Of a stretch of 64,000 nt of DNA, positions 35,351 to 49,000 are shown piece after piece. Below the pieces are notes generated by a model. That model had not been told where the DNA came from. It ran no database searches and was given only the letters and a program-made list of their open reading frames with translations. The stretch's first letter is position 1. Each line of letters opens with the position of its first letter. This stretch comes from Neoscytalidium dimidiatum (taxonomy: Eukaryota > Ascomycota > Dothideomycetes > Botryosphaeriales > Botryosphaeriaceae). Both the position numbers and the translations under genes were made by a program. The stretch lies in the NCBI GenBank assembly GCA_037367355.1, contig CM074701.1:2294001-2358000 (forward strand), read 5' to 3'.

Positions 35351-38169
35351 TAGGCGTTATCTTAGACGTACACCAGGAGAGAGGCACCATGCGGAAATAA
35401 TAATGTAGCGTTTAATTTTTTTTAATGCATGAGGGTAGTGGGTACATAGCAGACGAATCGCTCCCTGAACTATAAATCTGTGCCTCAGTCATGTAGGGTC
35501 TGCCTTCTACGTTAACATCACGCATCAACAACACCTTCCTTTCACCTATCATCAAGCGTCGGCCGGTAGCGTATCTACTCATCGATATGAACCTTGATAT
35601 TAAAAGAGAATATTACTTCTATGGAATTTTGCGCCCTAGCGACTTAAGCGATTCACCTATGCGCCCGGCTAATCCAGCCCTCTTGCTGGCAGAGGGAGGC
35701 ATGCTTAGCCCGCACTTTCCGAGTTGCATCTGCGGCAGGAAGATTGCAGGAGCTGCGCCCAGCATCCGCGCTGCGGATTCCAGTGGCGGCAAAGATCACA
35801 CCCACGGAAACCTCAGGCCACCTGGCCATCCGCCGGGCACGCTGCTGGGCCTCGTTTCACAGCTGACGTAGGTCAGTGCGGGTTGAACGTGCGCCGGCCA
35901 GTCCCGGAAGTTTCGAGGCGAACCCGGCCTAGTGTCGTGTGAGAGCGTGTAGAGTGTAGAGCGGGGTAGACGGTAGGGTTAAGGCGAGAATATGGAAGCT
36001 CTTGCTGGCAAGGAAATGCGTTTACCATACTGTTGGACGATCATCGAGCGGCGATCCCCTGCTCCGTGTGGTGTGAGTCAGCTTGGCACCAGTCAAGCTC
36101 TGCCTAGTGCAAACAAGCTTTTGTCCCGCAGCCAGGCTCCGGGTAACTGGAGAGGCAGACTCCCTGATAGCTGGCCCAAGTGCTTCGCCCCTAGCTGCCG
36201 CGCGGCCGATAAGTTGCGCCGAGTACGAGGCATATCCTGGCGTCGCATCTTGCGTCTACCTAGAGGCAAGCTCACGCGCTAGGCGTTTGTGAGCTAACTG
36301 ACCTGAGCTTGCTTGCGTCAGCTCTTTCTCTAGCGTGGAACGGCGCGGAAATTTGCGAGCAGGATTCGCGCTATTCGGCCAAGCGGGGTATTCGTCCGTG
36401 TTGAGATCTTCCGGGAAAAAGCTGAGCAAAAAAGCTTAGCAGAGCTTGCCTCGCCTTAGCCTAACCTTGCGGACGCCGGGAGACAGCTGGCAAATAACGC
36501 GCTGCATCACGATGCTTGCTTCGCCCGCCGCCACTCATCTCCGGTCTCTCGGTGGATCGCCTGCATCTTTCAGCTCACTTCACGAGCATTCGTTTCAAAA
36601 TTTCTCTTCGATAACTCATGCCCGCTTTGAGATTACGCACTCAATATTTTCCGAAGCAGACGCAATTCCCAGCATCACATTCTGGCCGTCCAACGTAGAG
36701 CGAAATTCTCTTTGCGGATCCGATATCCAACCCACTTCTTCTACCGTCGGAAAACTGCAACTGTCGTACAACGAATGCACCTCCCCGAAATCTGATCGCG
36801 TCATTCTAGTCAGAAAGTAACGAACCAATCTCAGGGTCCTCCCGACATGCGGCTTAGTACTGACCCCGCATTGGCATCAGACCAGGTAGAAAGCTGGACC
36901 TTGTGCTGCTGACCCCTCTCTAGGTCCACCCCGTGCTGCCAATGTGCCACCTTGACTGCGGTAGGTGGAGATACAGCCGACATAGCGTTGTAAGATACAG
37001 GATAGCTGCGCGGTTCAATGGACGTGTTTGTGGCGGGCGAATGGTTCTGGTATCTGATGCTGTCCTCTGTTGACCTTTCCCCTTTAATGATAAAGAGAAT
37101 AAGAATGATGACAGCGACGATGATAGGGATCGCAATTACTTTGATCTTTCCTGACACAATACGATTGATATTTGTTTCCTGGGACTCGCGGGTTATTCTT
37201 GACCACGGCCGAAATGACGTAAATTAAATGGTGCCTGCCACATCTGGACTCTGGCAGTAGGGATGGGGGGCTAAAGCTGAATGTTACGACGCAGCTAATT
37301 TTGTAAGTACCATTATCTTGCATGTAAATCGAGTGTGTTACCAGCGCTAATAGTCACTATCTCATTGGCCTACATTGAAAATCGCACAGTTACCTGTCGG
37401 ATACAAGAGAACCATTCCTCCTTGGCGTTTGTGGGCGCTTAGTGCGAAATCCTGATTCTAAGCGAGAACGAAGCCGCATGTGCTGCTAAATGATCTACTG
37501 AATTTTTGGTTGGATAGGGGTTTGGGTTGTAGGACGGGTTTTGCACAGGGCTCGAAGACGGTTCAGCTTGACCCTGTGAAAGCTAAGCACGTCGCGACCG
37601 GACACATGTCAAAAATGCCGCAAAATGCTTCTGCCTGAAAACTCCGCTGATAACACAGCTTTCTGAATAACTCTGAGAATGCCTGGCCCTTGACCATGAG
37701 CTTTTGATGTTAGCCATACCTTCTTGCATCGAGCCCTATCTGAATTCCACCGGTTGCTAGCAATCCTGAACGACGAACCGATTCATCGAATTTCCTCCCC
37801 AAGGTTTTGTATCATTGCCTGACAGACACGAATGTGTCAGCAATAGGAAACTCTTCAAGGCGTGGATCCACTCTTTCATTGACTCGAGTCAGTTCACATC
37901 GTCTCCTTAGCTTGCCATATGCTCATCATCTAACTTCTCCTGAAGACCAACTTCTTCATTAGACGTAGGGTCAAGCGGCTTCGCCATGCTCTTGAACTTC
38001 TTTTTCCGCTCAAACTCACAGCTGCAGTCGCAGCAATCAATGCCATACGGAGCTGCTGATGCAGACAATCGGGACATCGAAGCGGACACCTTTTATTATC
38101 ACCCCCAACTGTAGGCGCAACCGCAATAGATTCTTGCATTCTCTGGTTAGAATGGCGAGAGAGCCGCAT
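35351..38169. other. 2.8 kb without a supported gene, left flank of the transposon block
   Basis: Holds only weak ORFs. One minus-strand frame (37157-36831) starts with a strongly hydrophobic helix (IAIPIIVAVIILILFII) followed by a polar tail and could be a remnant of a single-pass membrane protein, but no upstream exon was found. Another minus frame near 38089-37907 has a cluster of cysteines (CCDCSC) and a Lys-rich stretch. Neither is supported enough to call. Confidence 0.35.
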
Positions 38170-38376
38170 TATTGAACTGGGTAGTTGATGGGGTGCTGTA
38201 TTAAGCAGTAATAATAAGTAGAATAAATAAATTAGCATGCTAGTAAAAAACACCGAATAAGGGTGATTATATATATTTAGTATACACTAATAAGTAAGCG
38301 AAATTAGTAGTAGAATTAAGTGTAAAAAGAATATACTATAGTAATAAAACGACGACTATAATACTAGTATTTAATA
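38170..38376 (-). repeat. Copia LTR, left (3') copy
   Basis: Aligns end to end with 59510-59716. Differences are G/A and C/T. Its outer 40 bp keep more G than the matching inner 40 bp of the other LTR. The likely TG start has become TA. Confidence 0.85.
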
Positions 38377-38404
38377 CACCTATTATAAACCCTAGAATAT
38401 ACGG

Positions 38405-41263
38405 GCTTTATAGTTATAAGGGACGCGAGCCCGCGTAGGAAAATAAGCCGTAAGGCCCTAAGAACCCTACGTATAGTAGAAGCCGCACTCTCTAGTCCCG
38501 TACGGGAAGACTAGGAATACGGGACGACGGCGCGTACGGGGATACTAGTAGGCAACAACTACCGCCCGTACGGGAAGAACGCCTACGGGCGCAGTAGCTA
38601 GAAAGAAGGTACGGTCTAATAGAAAACCCGTAGGGGATAAAAGACTACGCGGGTAGAAAGTAGAAAGCCGATAAGAATAGATATTACGGGATAAGAGTAT
38701 AGCGGTAATATCGTCCGCTAGTACTATTAGAAGTCGGAAACTAGAAAACGAGCCTAGACGTCTACGTTACGTAATACGATCTACTTAGATTAATCTAATC
38801 TAAGTTCCTTAATCTAATATTATTAATCTAATAGCGTTAATCTAGTAGTATTAATCTAGATTACTATAAAGCTCTTCTATAGTATATAAACGCGCTTATT
38901 AGATAGTATTTTTAACTCTTATAGTTAACTTAAAATTCTAATTTAATACTATATTAACTTAGAGATAATAAGACCTACTAAACTTCTATATTATATAACT
39001 TCTTATTCTATTATTACTCTTCTTTTCTTATCTTTAAGATAAACTTCTTAACTAATCTAAACCTACTAGATAACTTCGAAGTCTAGTAGTAGAGGCCCCG
39101 TCGTTATACTTTAACTACTATCCTTATAGAAAAGAAAGTAACTTAATCTAAAAAATAGAAAGTATTTTCTTATTCTAAGAAGTACTAATAGTATTAGCTA
39201 TTATAGTAGACGTACTAAGTAACAAGTATATATAGAAGGTATAGAATACTCTTAGCTTATAATAACCGCTATAATAAGATACGATAGTAGAAAATTAACA
39301 CTCTAATATACCGACTAATAAGGAGCTACTTAATATAATTCTAAAACTTCGAAATAAAAACGTAATTCTACGTATCTAGCTTATCTAGATACTAGCTCTA
39401 CTACTAGCTACTAAAATTAAGATCCTAAAGCTAGACCTATACTATAAAGATTAAAAGAAGATTTAAGCCTTTATTACGTAGCTAAATAACTATATATACT
39501 TTATATATAATAATTTCGCTAGCCCCGCCGAATAAGTTCTATACGCTAATATCTATCTTTAAAAATTAGTAGAATAATAGTTCTAACTCTTTAAGCGCGA
39601 GTATTAAGAGAAACCCGTATATTTATAGTTTAAGATAACCTTAATAATCTTTAGCGACTATTAAAACTTTACTAAATAGCTTAAGATAGTCTTTAGTAGC
39701 GTTAACGAGAATCGTCTAGCTATAAGAACTCTTATAAGCCTAAAGTAGAAAGAGATAGTTTAGAAATATATAGCTAAGTTCTAAGACGTAGCTTATTTTA
39801 TAAATAGATACTCTAATCTTACGCTATATACCTTCTACTACTAAGGGCTAAGAAACGAGATTAAAGAAGCTATAACGTACTATAAGAAACTAGAAACCCT
39901 TAATAATATAATTAAGCTAGTTCTACTTATAGATAAGCGTCGTATAGAAAGGTAGTTTAATAAAAAGAGATATAACGCTAATATCTTAAAGTAAGCTAGG
40001 CCTCGTTATATCTAAGAAGGAGGCGACGCTATAAAAATAGATAATATAGTCCGGCGAGATAAAGATAAGAATAAGAAGAATAATAGTAATAAAGATAAGA
40101 AAAGAAAATAGAGTAAGAAAAAAAGAAAGCTTTATAAGAAAGGACTATATATCTAATATAAAGATAAATAGAGCGTAGAGTATAAATACTTAAAGAAAAA
40201 GTTATAGAAAGTAATAGTAGCTATCTAAGAATAGAAGGCGCTACGAGAAATCGCTACTATAAAAATAGTAAACTATATAACTCTAAGCTAGATAGCGTAC
40301 TATAATAACGATTATACTATCTATTAAAGTAATAAGAACGCTATAGGCTAGTATTCTAGTAAGCTACGACGACTTAATATAATACTCTAAAAATTAGAAG
40401 AGGCTATAAAGAAAGATATCGAAAAGTACTTTTTAGCTAACGAAAACCTCGTAAATAGCGAAATTAAAGAACTATACGATAGTATATTAGAGTTTAGTAA
40501 AGTAGAATATACTAAGTAATAGTAGGATTAGGCTATACTTAACTAGATTACGAAATACTTAAATAAATATAAGAATACTAAGAATATTAAATCTAGTTAT
40601 ATTCTTATAATCTACTAGACCTCCGAATTAAAAATAGATCTACCGTCGTAATAGTACTAGATAAAGAACGAAAAGCTTAGCTTATAATTCTTTAAGAACG
40701 ACGTATAGTACCCCTAAAAGAAATTACCCTTAAAAATAGCCGACGAGGTAGTATTCTAGCTTAAAGAAGAAGTCTAGAAGATATAGTAGTAATAGAACCT
40801 CGCGTATTTACGCGATATAGTCTATATTCTCTACCGTTATAGTACGGCTACGTAGAGCTACGATATCCTATAATAGATATCTAATAAAAAATATAGTAAA
40901 CTAACCTTCTAGTATTAAATACGTAACGAATAAATCTACTAGAGGCGTAAGATTAAGTAGAGACGATAGACTTAATAGAAGGATACTCTAATTCTAGTTA
41001 AAGAATAAGATAAGTATATATACTATAAGATATTAAAAAACTAAATAACTTTTCTAGCTAGAAACTCTAGAAGAGGCTAGTATAAAGGTTCCTTAATTAG
41101 ATTATATACTTAATATTAAATAGAATATCTTATAAATAGAAAGAACTTAAGACGCTACTAGAAGTACTAGTTATAATTAAAGAAACTACTACGTTAATAA
41201 TAATTAATAGTAAAGCGTAAGAAAATTTTATAGATTTTAAATTTCTTAGAAAGAACGACTTAC
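38405..41263 (+). mobile_element. RIP-mutated Gypsy-type LTR/leader plus gag segment
   Basis: 38405-39060 looks like an LTR or leader: short palindromes around cccgtacggg, repeats of attaatcta, and a TATATAAACG box at about 38884. From about 39330 the plus strand reads as a Gypsy gag whose Gln, Trp and Arg codons have turned into TAA/TAG. Visible pieces are KPDLYYKDRKKI, FITQLNNYIYFYNNFAS, an FSDYxNFTK helix, AxFxDVAYFI and a Lys-rich stretch with a decayed CCHC-like knuckle near 40150. A long C-terminal extension (THAMLSW-like near 40280) runs to about 41.2 kb, as in some fungal gag proteins. No pol follows in this orientation. The gag differs from that of the young Gypsy element, so it is another family. 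Confidence 0.6.
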
Positions 41264-41646
41264 TATTACGCTAGAACTCTTTCTAGAGGAATTAAGGCGC
41301 GTCGTTAGGTAGTTTAGGCTTTCTAGGGGCCGATATAGTAGTAGGTAGGGGAGGTTCGTATAATAGTAGGATAGAAATTAATTAATAAGTTAACTATAGG
41401 GTTCTATCTACCGTAAACGAGTATACTTTATATACTATAAAAGATAGTAGATATAACTACTAGCTATAACCGCGGTAGTTTTAGTAGTTAGATTAAGTAG
41501 TTAGGCCTTAGTATTATAACCGCGGTATTATTACTAAGTTATCGGGGTAGCTACGAGCGTCTCGTATCTTAGCTAGATTATATTAGTAGGTCTAATTTCC
41601 TCTAGCTCCGCGCTTTCTCTCCTTCCCTTCTTACTACGCCGTAATA
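41264..41646 (-). repeat. LTR of the older Gypsy copy (left)
   Basis: 383 bp alignable to the young 385-bp LTR, starting tattacgc for tgttacgc and ending gccgtaata for gccgtaaca, with mostly transition differences in the first 120 bp and more divergence later. Confidence 0.75.
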
Positions 41647-41759
41647 CTATCCCCCTTCTAGATAGCTTTTAGCCCGAAAGCTTTTATAAGATAGTCTTTC
41701 TACTATTTCCTTTATTTTCTTAGTCGCGTATAATATCGTTAGTATAGACCCTTCGCCGT

Positions 41760-42430
41760 TATAATTAGGCTTAACGTATTTAATCTTAGAGACGTCTTAT
41801 TAATATTTTCTATAGACGCTATATAAAGCGTAGAAAGTCGAGTTATATTCTTATAGATTTTTATTCGGCGTATACTTATTATACCTCGGTAGGTCGTACT
41901 TTCTATAACGTAATAGCGAGTTCTTTAGATACTAAATATAAGTTATTTCTATAACGTCTTAACGGGTTATTAACTAGTCTCTTAATTCGTTATTTAGATA
42001 GGGCTTATAAGGACTTACTTCGCTACCTTAAAGCGGCTAAAGATTAGGTAGCTATTAAAGAGGCTAAGGCTAACGCTACTACGGAGGCTACTAATCGGGC
42101 TATCGAGGCTATAACTACGGTAACGCGTAAGATATAGGCGGCCGCTCGTCGTTTTCGAGATACCTAGCGAAAGAAGCGTTAATTATATCGGTTATTACGC
42201 TATATAGAGCGTCGGAATACTTTTTTATTTACCCGGGAAATAGCTACCTTAGAAGAGGAGGAACGATTAGAGTAGGAGGCTACGGCTCGAGAGGAGCGGA
42301 AGCCTTAGAATATCCCCGCGGGTTCGGATAATAAGACTAGCTTATCGCGTTAGTCTACCGGGTCTCCGGGCGGTAGGCGTATACTCGAGTATAGTAGCGT
42401 ATCTAAGGAGTCTTTCGATTATTATTAAGT
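41760..42430 (+). pseudogene. Antisense accessory ORF of the older Gypsy subfamily, RIP-stopped
   Basis: A plus-strand frame reads through with only TAA/TAG stops. Near 41.97 kb it has LDRAYKDLLRYLK, then a long Ala/Glu/Arg helix, RLLRYIERRNTFLFTREIA and LEEEERLE near 42.18-42.27 kb. This matches the helical core of the young element's antisense ORF (VIRLLRTLSFLDSRSQELF and FERELAAIEAEEA), including length and position relative to the LTR. A TATAA box precedes it near 41680. The frame is conserved between two diverged subfamilies although gag-pol lies on the other strand, which supports a real gene. Confidence 0.55.
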
Positions 42431-43085
42431 AGCCTTAACCCCGCCTACTAGGTTTACGTTATAGAAGGATACTCTAGGTTTAGGCGGTTAGAATTTCGTC
42501 GGTAGTATTCCTAGATAAGTTCCTCGTAGTTAAGATAAGAGATTAGTTTCTATAAGGGTTTCTACGGGTTTCTAACGGAATTTACTTCTTTCTATTTAAT
42601 AAGATACTTAAATTAACCGTCGATCTAGTCTCTATCTAGGATTTTCTCTACGTCCTATTCTTTATCGACGTTATCGGGATATATTTTAAGTTCTAGGTTA
42701 GGTTCGGCGTTACTATATACGGGTTTAAGTAACGAGATATAGAAAACTAGATATATATCTACTTATTCTAGTAATTTAAGTTTAAAGAAAATAGGTAAAA
42801 GTTTTTTCTTAATTTAGTAGGGTCTAATTTTTTTATAGTCTAATTTATCGTTCGATCGTATTATTTTAATATTTTTTCTAAGAAGCTAGACTTTATCCCC
42901 CTCCTTTAGGGGTAGCGACGCCTAGCGCCGTCTATCGTAGTATATAGCTATTTAATATACGGTAAATTTAATATCTTAGGCTAGTTCCTAGTATAGTTCG
43001 CGTAGCTAGTCTACTCTAAGTATAGCTTTTTAGGCGAGTACTTCGTAGATCTAGAATTCTCCGAAGGCGGTAGAGTTAAATCCGT

Positions 43086-46000
43086 ATTTATTTATTTATT
43101 TATTTATTCGTTTAACGTCCTTATATAAGCTAAGCTTATAAAAGACGGCTAGTCTACTAACGTATCTAGTCCGGTATTTCGACCGGGGTTTTTATTTGGG
43201 TTTTCTTCGGGAAGGAGTCTCGAAATAGTAGGGGCTAAGCCGGTGCTTTTTAGGAAGAAATAGGAAAGTAAGTAGGGAGATAAGAAGAGATAGAAGATAA
43301 AAGAAAATTAAGAGAGAATAACTTCTTTTTTAAGGAGAGACTAAAGTTAGTTTTTCGAAAGTACGTATTTAGACTTCCGTCGAAGTAAGTTCTAATAGCT
43401 ACTTTTAGGTAGCTATTTTAGTTGTCGATAGAAAGCTTAGAAGAGCTTTCCATCCTTCTTCGGTATTAAAAACGAGGTCTAAGGAGGGATTTTTCGTTTC
43501 TAGACTAGTATATATATCTTCTCTTTCGAGTCGATACTTTTTATAGTCTAGAATTAGGTGCCGAGGGGTTTATTTAGCCGTATTATTACACGGGCAGCGA
43601 TTAGAGGGGTTTAGTCTAAAGCGGTTTAAATAGGACTTAAAGTAGCCGTGTCCTATTTTAAGCTAGTAAAACGCGGAGCTAGTTTCTCTCTCCGTAGAGA
43701 GATCTATTAACTTTCATTTTATTTTCTAGTTAAACCGCCTTAGATAAGACTCTTTAGAGACTATTTCTGCTTGCTTATTTGCTATTTTTTACTACGAATT
43801 AATAAAATCTACTTGCGTTAGCATTCGAAAGAATGCGTAGCTAGTTAATTCGTTATTCGGGTTTATTTTATAGGCGTATTTAGCTAGGGAATCTGCTTCT
43901 TCGTTGCCGCGTATATTAAAATAGCCGGGGACCTATTCTAATTAAACTAAATTTCCTTTTAGGATAAGCGTTTTAGCTGCGTTTAAAGCTCGTATTTGCG
44001 CTAGTTGTCCTGGATTTCCGGATAGTGTTTTTAGACGGTAGAGCGCGGCCTAGTTATCCGCGTAGACTCTAATATCTTTATTAGTATATCCGTTTTTAAC
44101 TACGAGTTCGAGGGCTCTCGTAAGGGCCTCTAGTTCGCCGTTATAAACTAGGTTATTATTCCCAATATTTCCTACTAAAATAGTAGTTTCGTCTTTAAGT
44201 ATAGGGTCGTTTCTATCTATAAAAACGGCTAGTCCTATTCCGGTTTTATTCGGAATCGAACTTGCGTCCGTATAGATAGAAATTAGGTTATCCAGAGGGT
44301 TTTCGAGTTCGTTTAGGTGTTTCTTAGCTTATTCTTCTTTTGAGAGTTTAGAGACTTTAACCGAGTAGGGGGTAGATAGCCCCTAGAATAGAAAGTAGAA
44401 AGGATTAACCGTTTCGAGGTTATACGGCTTATCTTTTAGAAAGTCTCTAATTTTTCGAACGAGCTTACTTTCGTATTCGTTCTCTTTCTGTAAGGCTTCA
44501 ATTGTGTTTTCGGTCTAATTTAAGACTTCGTAGGGCGTAGGATCGGAGGTTATTTTCAAGCGAATTTCCGAGGTGGGATCGCGGTTTATTTCGAGGGGAG
44601 TAATTAGAGCGGTTTTAAAAACGCCTAGTATTTTCCGGAGCTAGATTCAGAGTATTCGTTTGTTTAAAAATTGGTTATTCCAGTATAAAACGGAGCCGTA
44701 GTTAGAGACGAAGGTAACGTAGGCTAAGTATAACTGCCGTACCGCGTTAGGTTTTAGTCCGTTTTCGATGTTAGCTAGTCTGTTTATCCTCGAGAGGCTC
44801 GAACGAACTTAGCTTATTCTAATATCGACGTATTCCTTAAAATTAAGAAGTAGGTCTAAGAAAACTCCTAGATATCGGACTAGATTCTTAGGCTTTATAA
44901 CTAAACCCGTAGGTAGTTTTAGAGTAGAATCTCTTACCGTTTTTTCTTTAGAAAAATACATTAATTCGGTTTTTTCGAGGTCGAATTGTATAGTATTTTC
45001 CGCGCCTAGTTTATAGAGTCTTTCCGCTTCTCTTTCTAGTATCTTAATATTCTTTTTCCAGCTATTCGAGCTTGCTGTTAAAGAGATATCGTCGACGTAA
45101 GATAAGTAGATAACGGAGTTCGTTTAAAATAGGTCTCGAATATATATTAGAAATAGTATCGGCGAAATAGGGCTTTCTTACGGTATACCCGTTTCTACGT
45201 TACTAAATTCTTCTATATTTCCGTCGAAACTAAGACGTAGTTGTCGGGAATTTAAGAAAGTTCTAACCCACGCGAGTAGATTAGTAGGAAGCTTTAACTT
45301 TCTTAGAATTCCTAGGAGTTATTCTTACGCGACGTGGTTATAAGCGCCGCGTACGTCTAGAAATAGCGTAGATATTTTTAGCTTTACTTTTCGATTTTCC
45401 TCTACTAAATTCGTTAGAATAAAGCAGGCGTCTATAGCGGATTTTTTAAGTCTTCCCCCTATTTATATAGGGTAGATTAGGTTTATCGTTTCCGCTAGAA
45501 AACCGAGTCGTTTAGCTATTACTCGTTCGAGTACTTTTCCTAGGCAATTTAATAAAGAAATAACTCTATAAGTCTTAGGATTCGCGGGATCCGGCTTATT
45601 AGGTTTCTTTAGAATTACCCCCGTAGCTTATCTCCAGCACTTTAGATGGTAGCCGTATTTAAAGAGGTTCGAATAGATAAAATAGAAGGCTTTCGGGGAT
45701 GCGTTATAGGCCTAAATTATAATTTATTAAGATAATAAGTCCGGCCCGGGCGTAGTTCCTTTTATTAGGTTCGAATACGTTCGTTCGAGCTCTTTTTTAT
45801 CTAGAATTAGCTATTCCCAGCTTGGATCCGGCTGGTAATTTATCTAGTTACGATTCAAATGCGTTAGAAGGATAGAAATAACGTTTCTTAGCATGGAGCT
45901 TTTCCTCTAGCTATCTTATGTAAAGTCGCCAGCCCGAATCGGAGGATTCGTTCTATCGGACGGTGTTTTATATAGGCCATTGCTTTAAAGATAGTTTCGG

Positions 46001-49000
46001 GGTATTTTACTAGAAACGAATTCTAGTGGTCCTAAGCTTACTTAACGATAGAGGAGAAGTATTCGTTATGGTTTTAGGAAGTCTTACTTATTTACGAGCT
46101 CGCGAGCGTCGTATAAGCCGCGTTTGTCGTTTAAGGTTTCCTCGCCTTAGTAGGTAGAATTCCACCAGGTTTAGCTTTTAGCTACGGGTAGTTTTCGGAA
46201 TAGCTTAGTCCGCTGCTTACCGTATAAGGTTAGTTAGGGATTCTCCTAGTTTTTCTAAAAGTAAGACTTCTTTCGAACGGTCTTTTAGAATCTCTAGGCT
46301 AAGATCTTTATTCTCCTCTTCTAGAATAGCTAGCTGGGGGCGTAGCTTTTCTATAAAGTTCGAGGCTTTTTCTTTAAAGATCTTAGAGAATTTATCCTAG
46401 TTCGCCTTCTCGTAATTAAATCTAATTTGCTTAGATTTCTCCTAGTTTATTCGTTTATTTAATTAGATTTAAAATAAAATAGGGAAGTAGTCGGATCCGA
46501 TAGATTCGAGTATTTGCCAGTCCGTTATTTTATTTGTTAGCCCTTGGCTAGCGAGCGTTAGATCTATTACCGTAGGTCTATCTAAGTTCGGCCGGTAGAA
46601 GGTACCTTCTCCCGGCGTATTTAGTAGGTCTAAGTTATTAGATTTAATCTAATTAATTAGGGCGGAGGCCCCGTTCGAGTAGGGGGACCTTAGGTCCCAC
46701 TACGGGTAGTGAATATTAAAGTCCCCGGCTATAATACTAGGGAATTCTAGCTGTTAGTAGCCTAGAATACGTTCTAGCGTATAGGGGGAATTATCGTTTC
46801 CTTATTCCTTTTAGTTATATAAATTAAAGAGGTAGAATTAATTTATTTTCTATTATTTTTAGAACTATTAGGTCGGAGGATTTAGTTACCGCGGAGTTAT
46901 AGTTAATATCTATTCCCGTTAGATAACGGGATATATATACTAACGTACGCGGTCTTTCCGTTAGAGAACAATCCGGTAGAATTTAAACGAACGTAGGGTA
47001 GTTAACCGACCGCCTTTCTCTAGAATTTTTAGGGTTTGTTAGCTATGGTTCTTATATAAGAATTAGGCTAATTTTAAGATCGATTGCTTTAGATAGAAGG
47101 CTCTCCGTAGCTAGAGCGTTTCTATTTAAATTTACTTAAAATACCCTTAGTTTATCTATAGATAAAGGGGGTTAGTTAATTCGAATTAGGATAGTACTAG
47201 TACCGTATACCTTTAGAGGCTTTATAGCCTATAAATTTACACTTATACTCTCCCGTAAGGTGCTCCTTTTTATAGATTTTATATATAGGAGTTCTTATAC
47301 ATTTAGCCGTTTCGTATCCGTTTTTAAGGTAGTTACGGTATTAAATTCCCTTAGGAATTATCCGTGCTTTCTCTACCTTACAGCTTATTCCGTATATAAA
47401 AAGGCGGCTATTAATAGCCTTTTTCTATTCCTTTTCGGTGCGGAACGAGACTATAACGGATCCCGCGGATTGGTTTTCTTTTCCCTGAGTGGCCTAGTAG
47501 GGCTTACCGATAGGAGAAAGACCTACGTTAAAGGTCTCTATTTCCTCCTTAATAAAGGAGTCGATTAGAATATCCTTAGTCTCCCGCGTAGGGATTCCGT
47601 AGATAATAACCTTATACTAGGCCTCGACTAGTTTTAGGTTAGAATTAGGAAGGACTTTCTTAATAATATTCTCTTTTTCTAAGAGAAATTAGCTAGTATA
47701 GCCTTCGGTACCCGTAATTAGAATATTTCCCTTAAACGAAAGAGAAGTTCCTTAGATAACGGGTTTATTTACGAAACCGGCTCCCGCGAACGCGAGGTTT
47801 AGCTTTTATCGGAGTCGGATTCCATTAAATTAGTCTTATACGCCGTCGTAGGAGACGGTAATTTATCTATCTTTAATAGACGTTGGTTTTACGAGCTTTA
47901 TAGTTGTTTTTTTAGTTGGTTTTTTATACGATACGGTTATAAAACCGTCGTTTAGAACTAAACCTACCGCTACCGAGGCGTAGGAGATAGGTTTTTTTAC
48001 CGGGGTTAGTTATTTAGGCTAGGGTTTTCCCGTCGTAGCTATAGAGGTAGCTCCGAGATTCCTCGTTTTATTCGAAAGCGTACGGGATACGTTTTCGAGT
48101 ATACGGACTTCGGTTACGAGAATCGACTTAGTAAAGTCGATTTTCCCTTTCGCCGTATATTCGCGGAAGACGGTAAGAAGTTCGCTAAGGTTATTTACCT
48201 TAGACCGGTCGTCTTTGAGGTCGATCGCCTTAATAAGGCAATCGAACGCGGCTTCGATATATTCCGCGGAGGACTTTAGTTTCGATCCCGGTATATACCG
48301 GATTCTTTTCTCGGGGCGGTATTCAAACGGGTTAGTGCCCGTAGTTATCGGCGAGAAGGAGAGTCTTTTTTCTAGCGTTAGCGTAGGCTCTACCGTTACT
48401 ATTACCTTCGGCCTTCTCGATAGCGGTATTACTTCGTCGTTTTCTATCTCGATATCTTCGATACTACTAGAACCCGTAGTATTCGAGGATTCGATAACTA
48501 TCGGCGTAGTCGATAGTTAAATAGGGGTCGAGGGGCGTAGAGGATCCGGGGAATCCGGAGGGTCCGGGGGCGGATATCCTTAGTTTTCTATACTCTTTCT
48601 AGAAAAGAAATAGTAGAAATAGAAAATTAGACTAGAAAAAAATTGCCGGCTTTAGTTTCGTCTAAACTAAGCCGTAAACAAACGAATTCCGGGCGAGCGC
48701 GGGGAATTTTCTTCGTTACTTTCTCCCGAGAAGTAACGAAGCGTTTTCGGGGTAGTTCGGTTAAGCTTTTTCGCTTATTTTCGGTTATTCTTAGTTCGCG
48801 TAGGTAGCAAGGTGGTAAAAACTCTACGTATACGGGCCGCGGAAAAGGGGCGGGACGAAGAGGAGGGGAAAGCGCTTCTTTACCTTAGATTTAGGTACGT
48901 AAACGCGCTCTAAATCTAGTATAACTTCGTACGGAGGTGCGCGTAGGTGTTTTCGGTAGATTCTAAAAATTTCGTGCGTTTTTGGGTCGATTTAGGAATT

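Larger units (their letters stand above)
41264..43085 (-). mobile_element. RIP-mutated chromodomain Gypsy element, 3' part
   Basis: 41264-41646 is a RIP-mutated LTR related to those of the young Gypsy (for example ggcgcgtcgt and ctttctaggggcc are kept). 42480-43080 is a RIP-mutated version of the young element's chromodomain/integrase end (51.85-52.46 kb), coding on the minus strand. Between them lies a plus-strand antisense reading frame (see separate entry). The copy stops abruptly at 43085, where the tail of a LINE begins. This copy is diverged in the LTR-proximal half, so it belongs to a sister subfamily of the young element. Confidence 0.75.

Noticed and set aside
39330..41200. Possibility that the plus gag belongs to the 50083-50467 LTR element
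   Set aside because: Its gag differs from that of the matching young Gypsy and the LTR-like sequence at 38.4-39.06 kb is unrelated to the TGTTAC LTR.
47260..47568. Plus-strand ORF of 102 codons
   Set aside because: Also antisense to LINE ORF1 and without family features.
48215..48520. Plus-strand ORF inside the LINE
   Set aside because: It is the reverse shadow of LINE ORF1, which has a convincing minus-strand protein.
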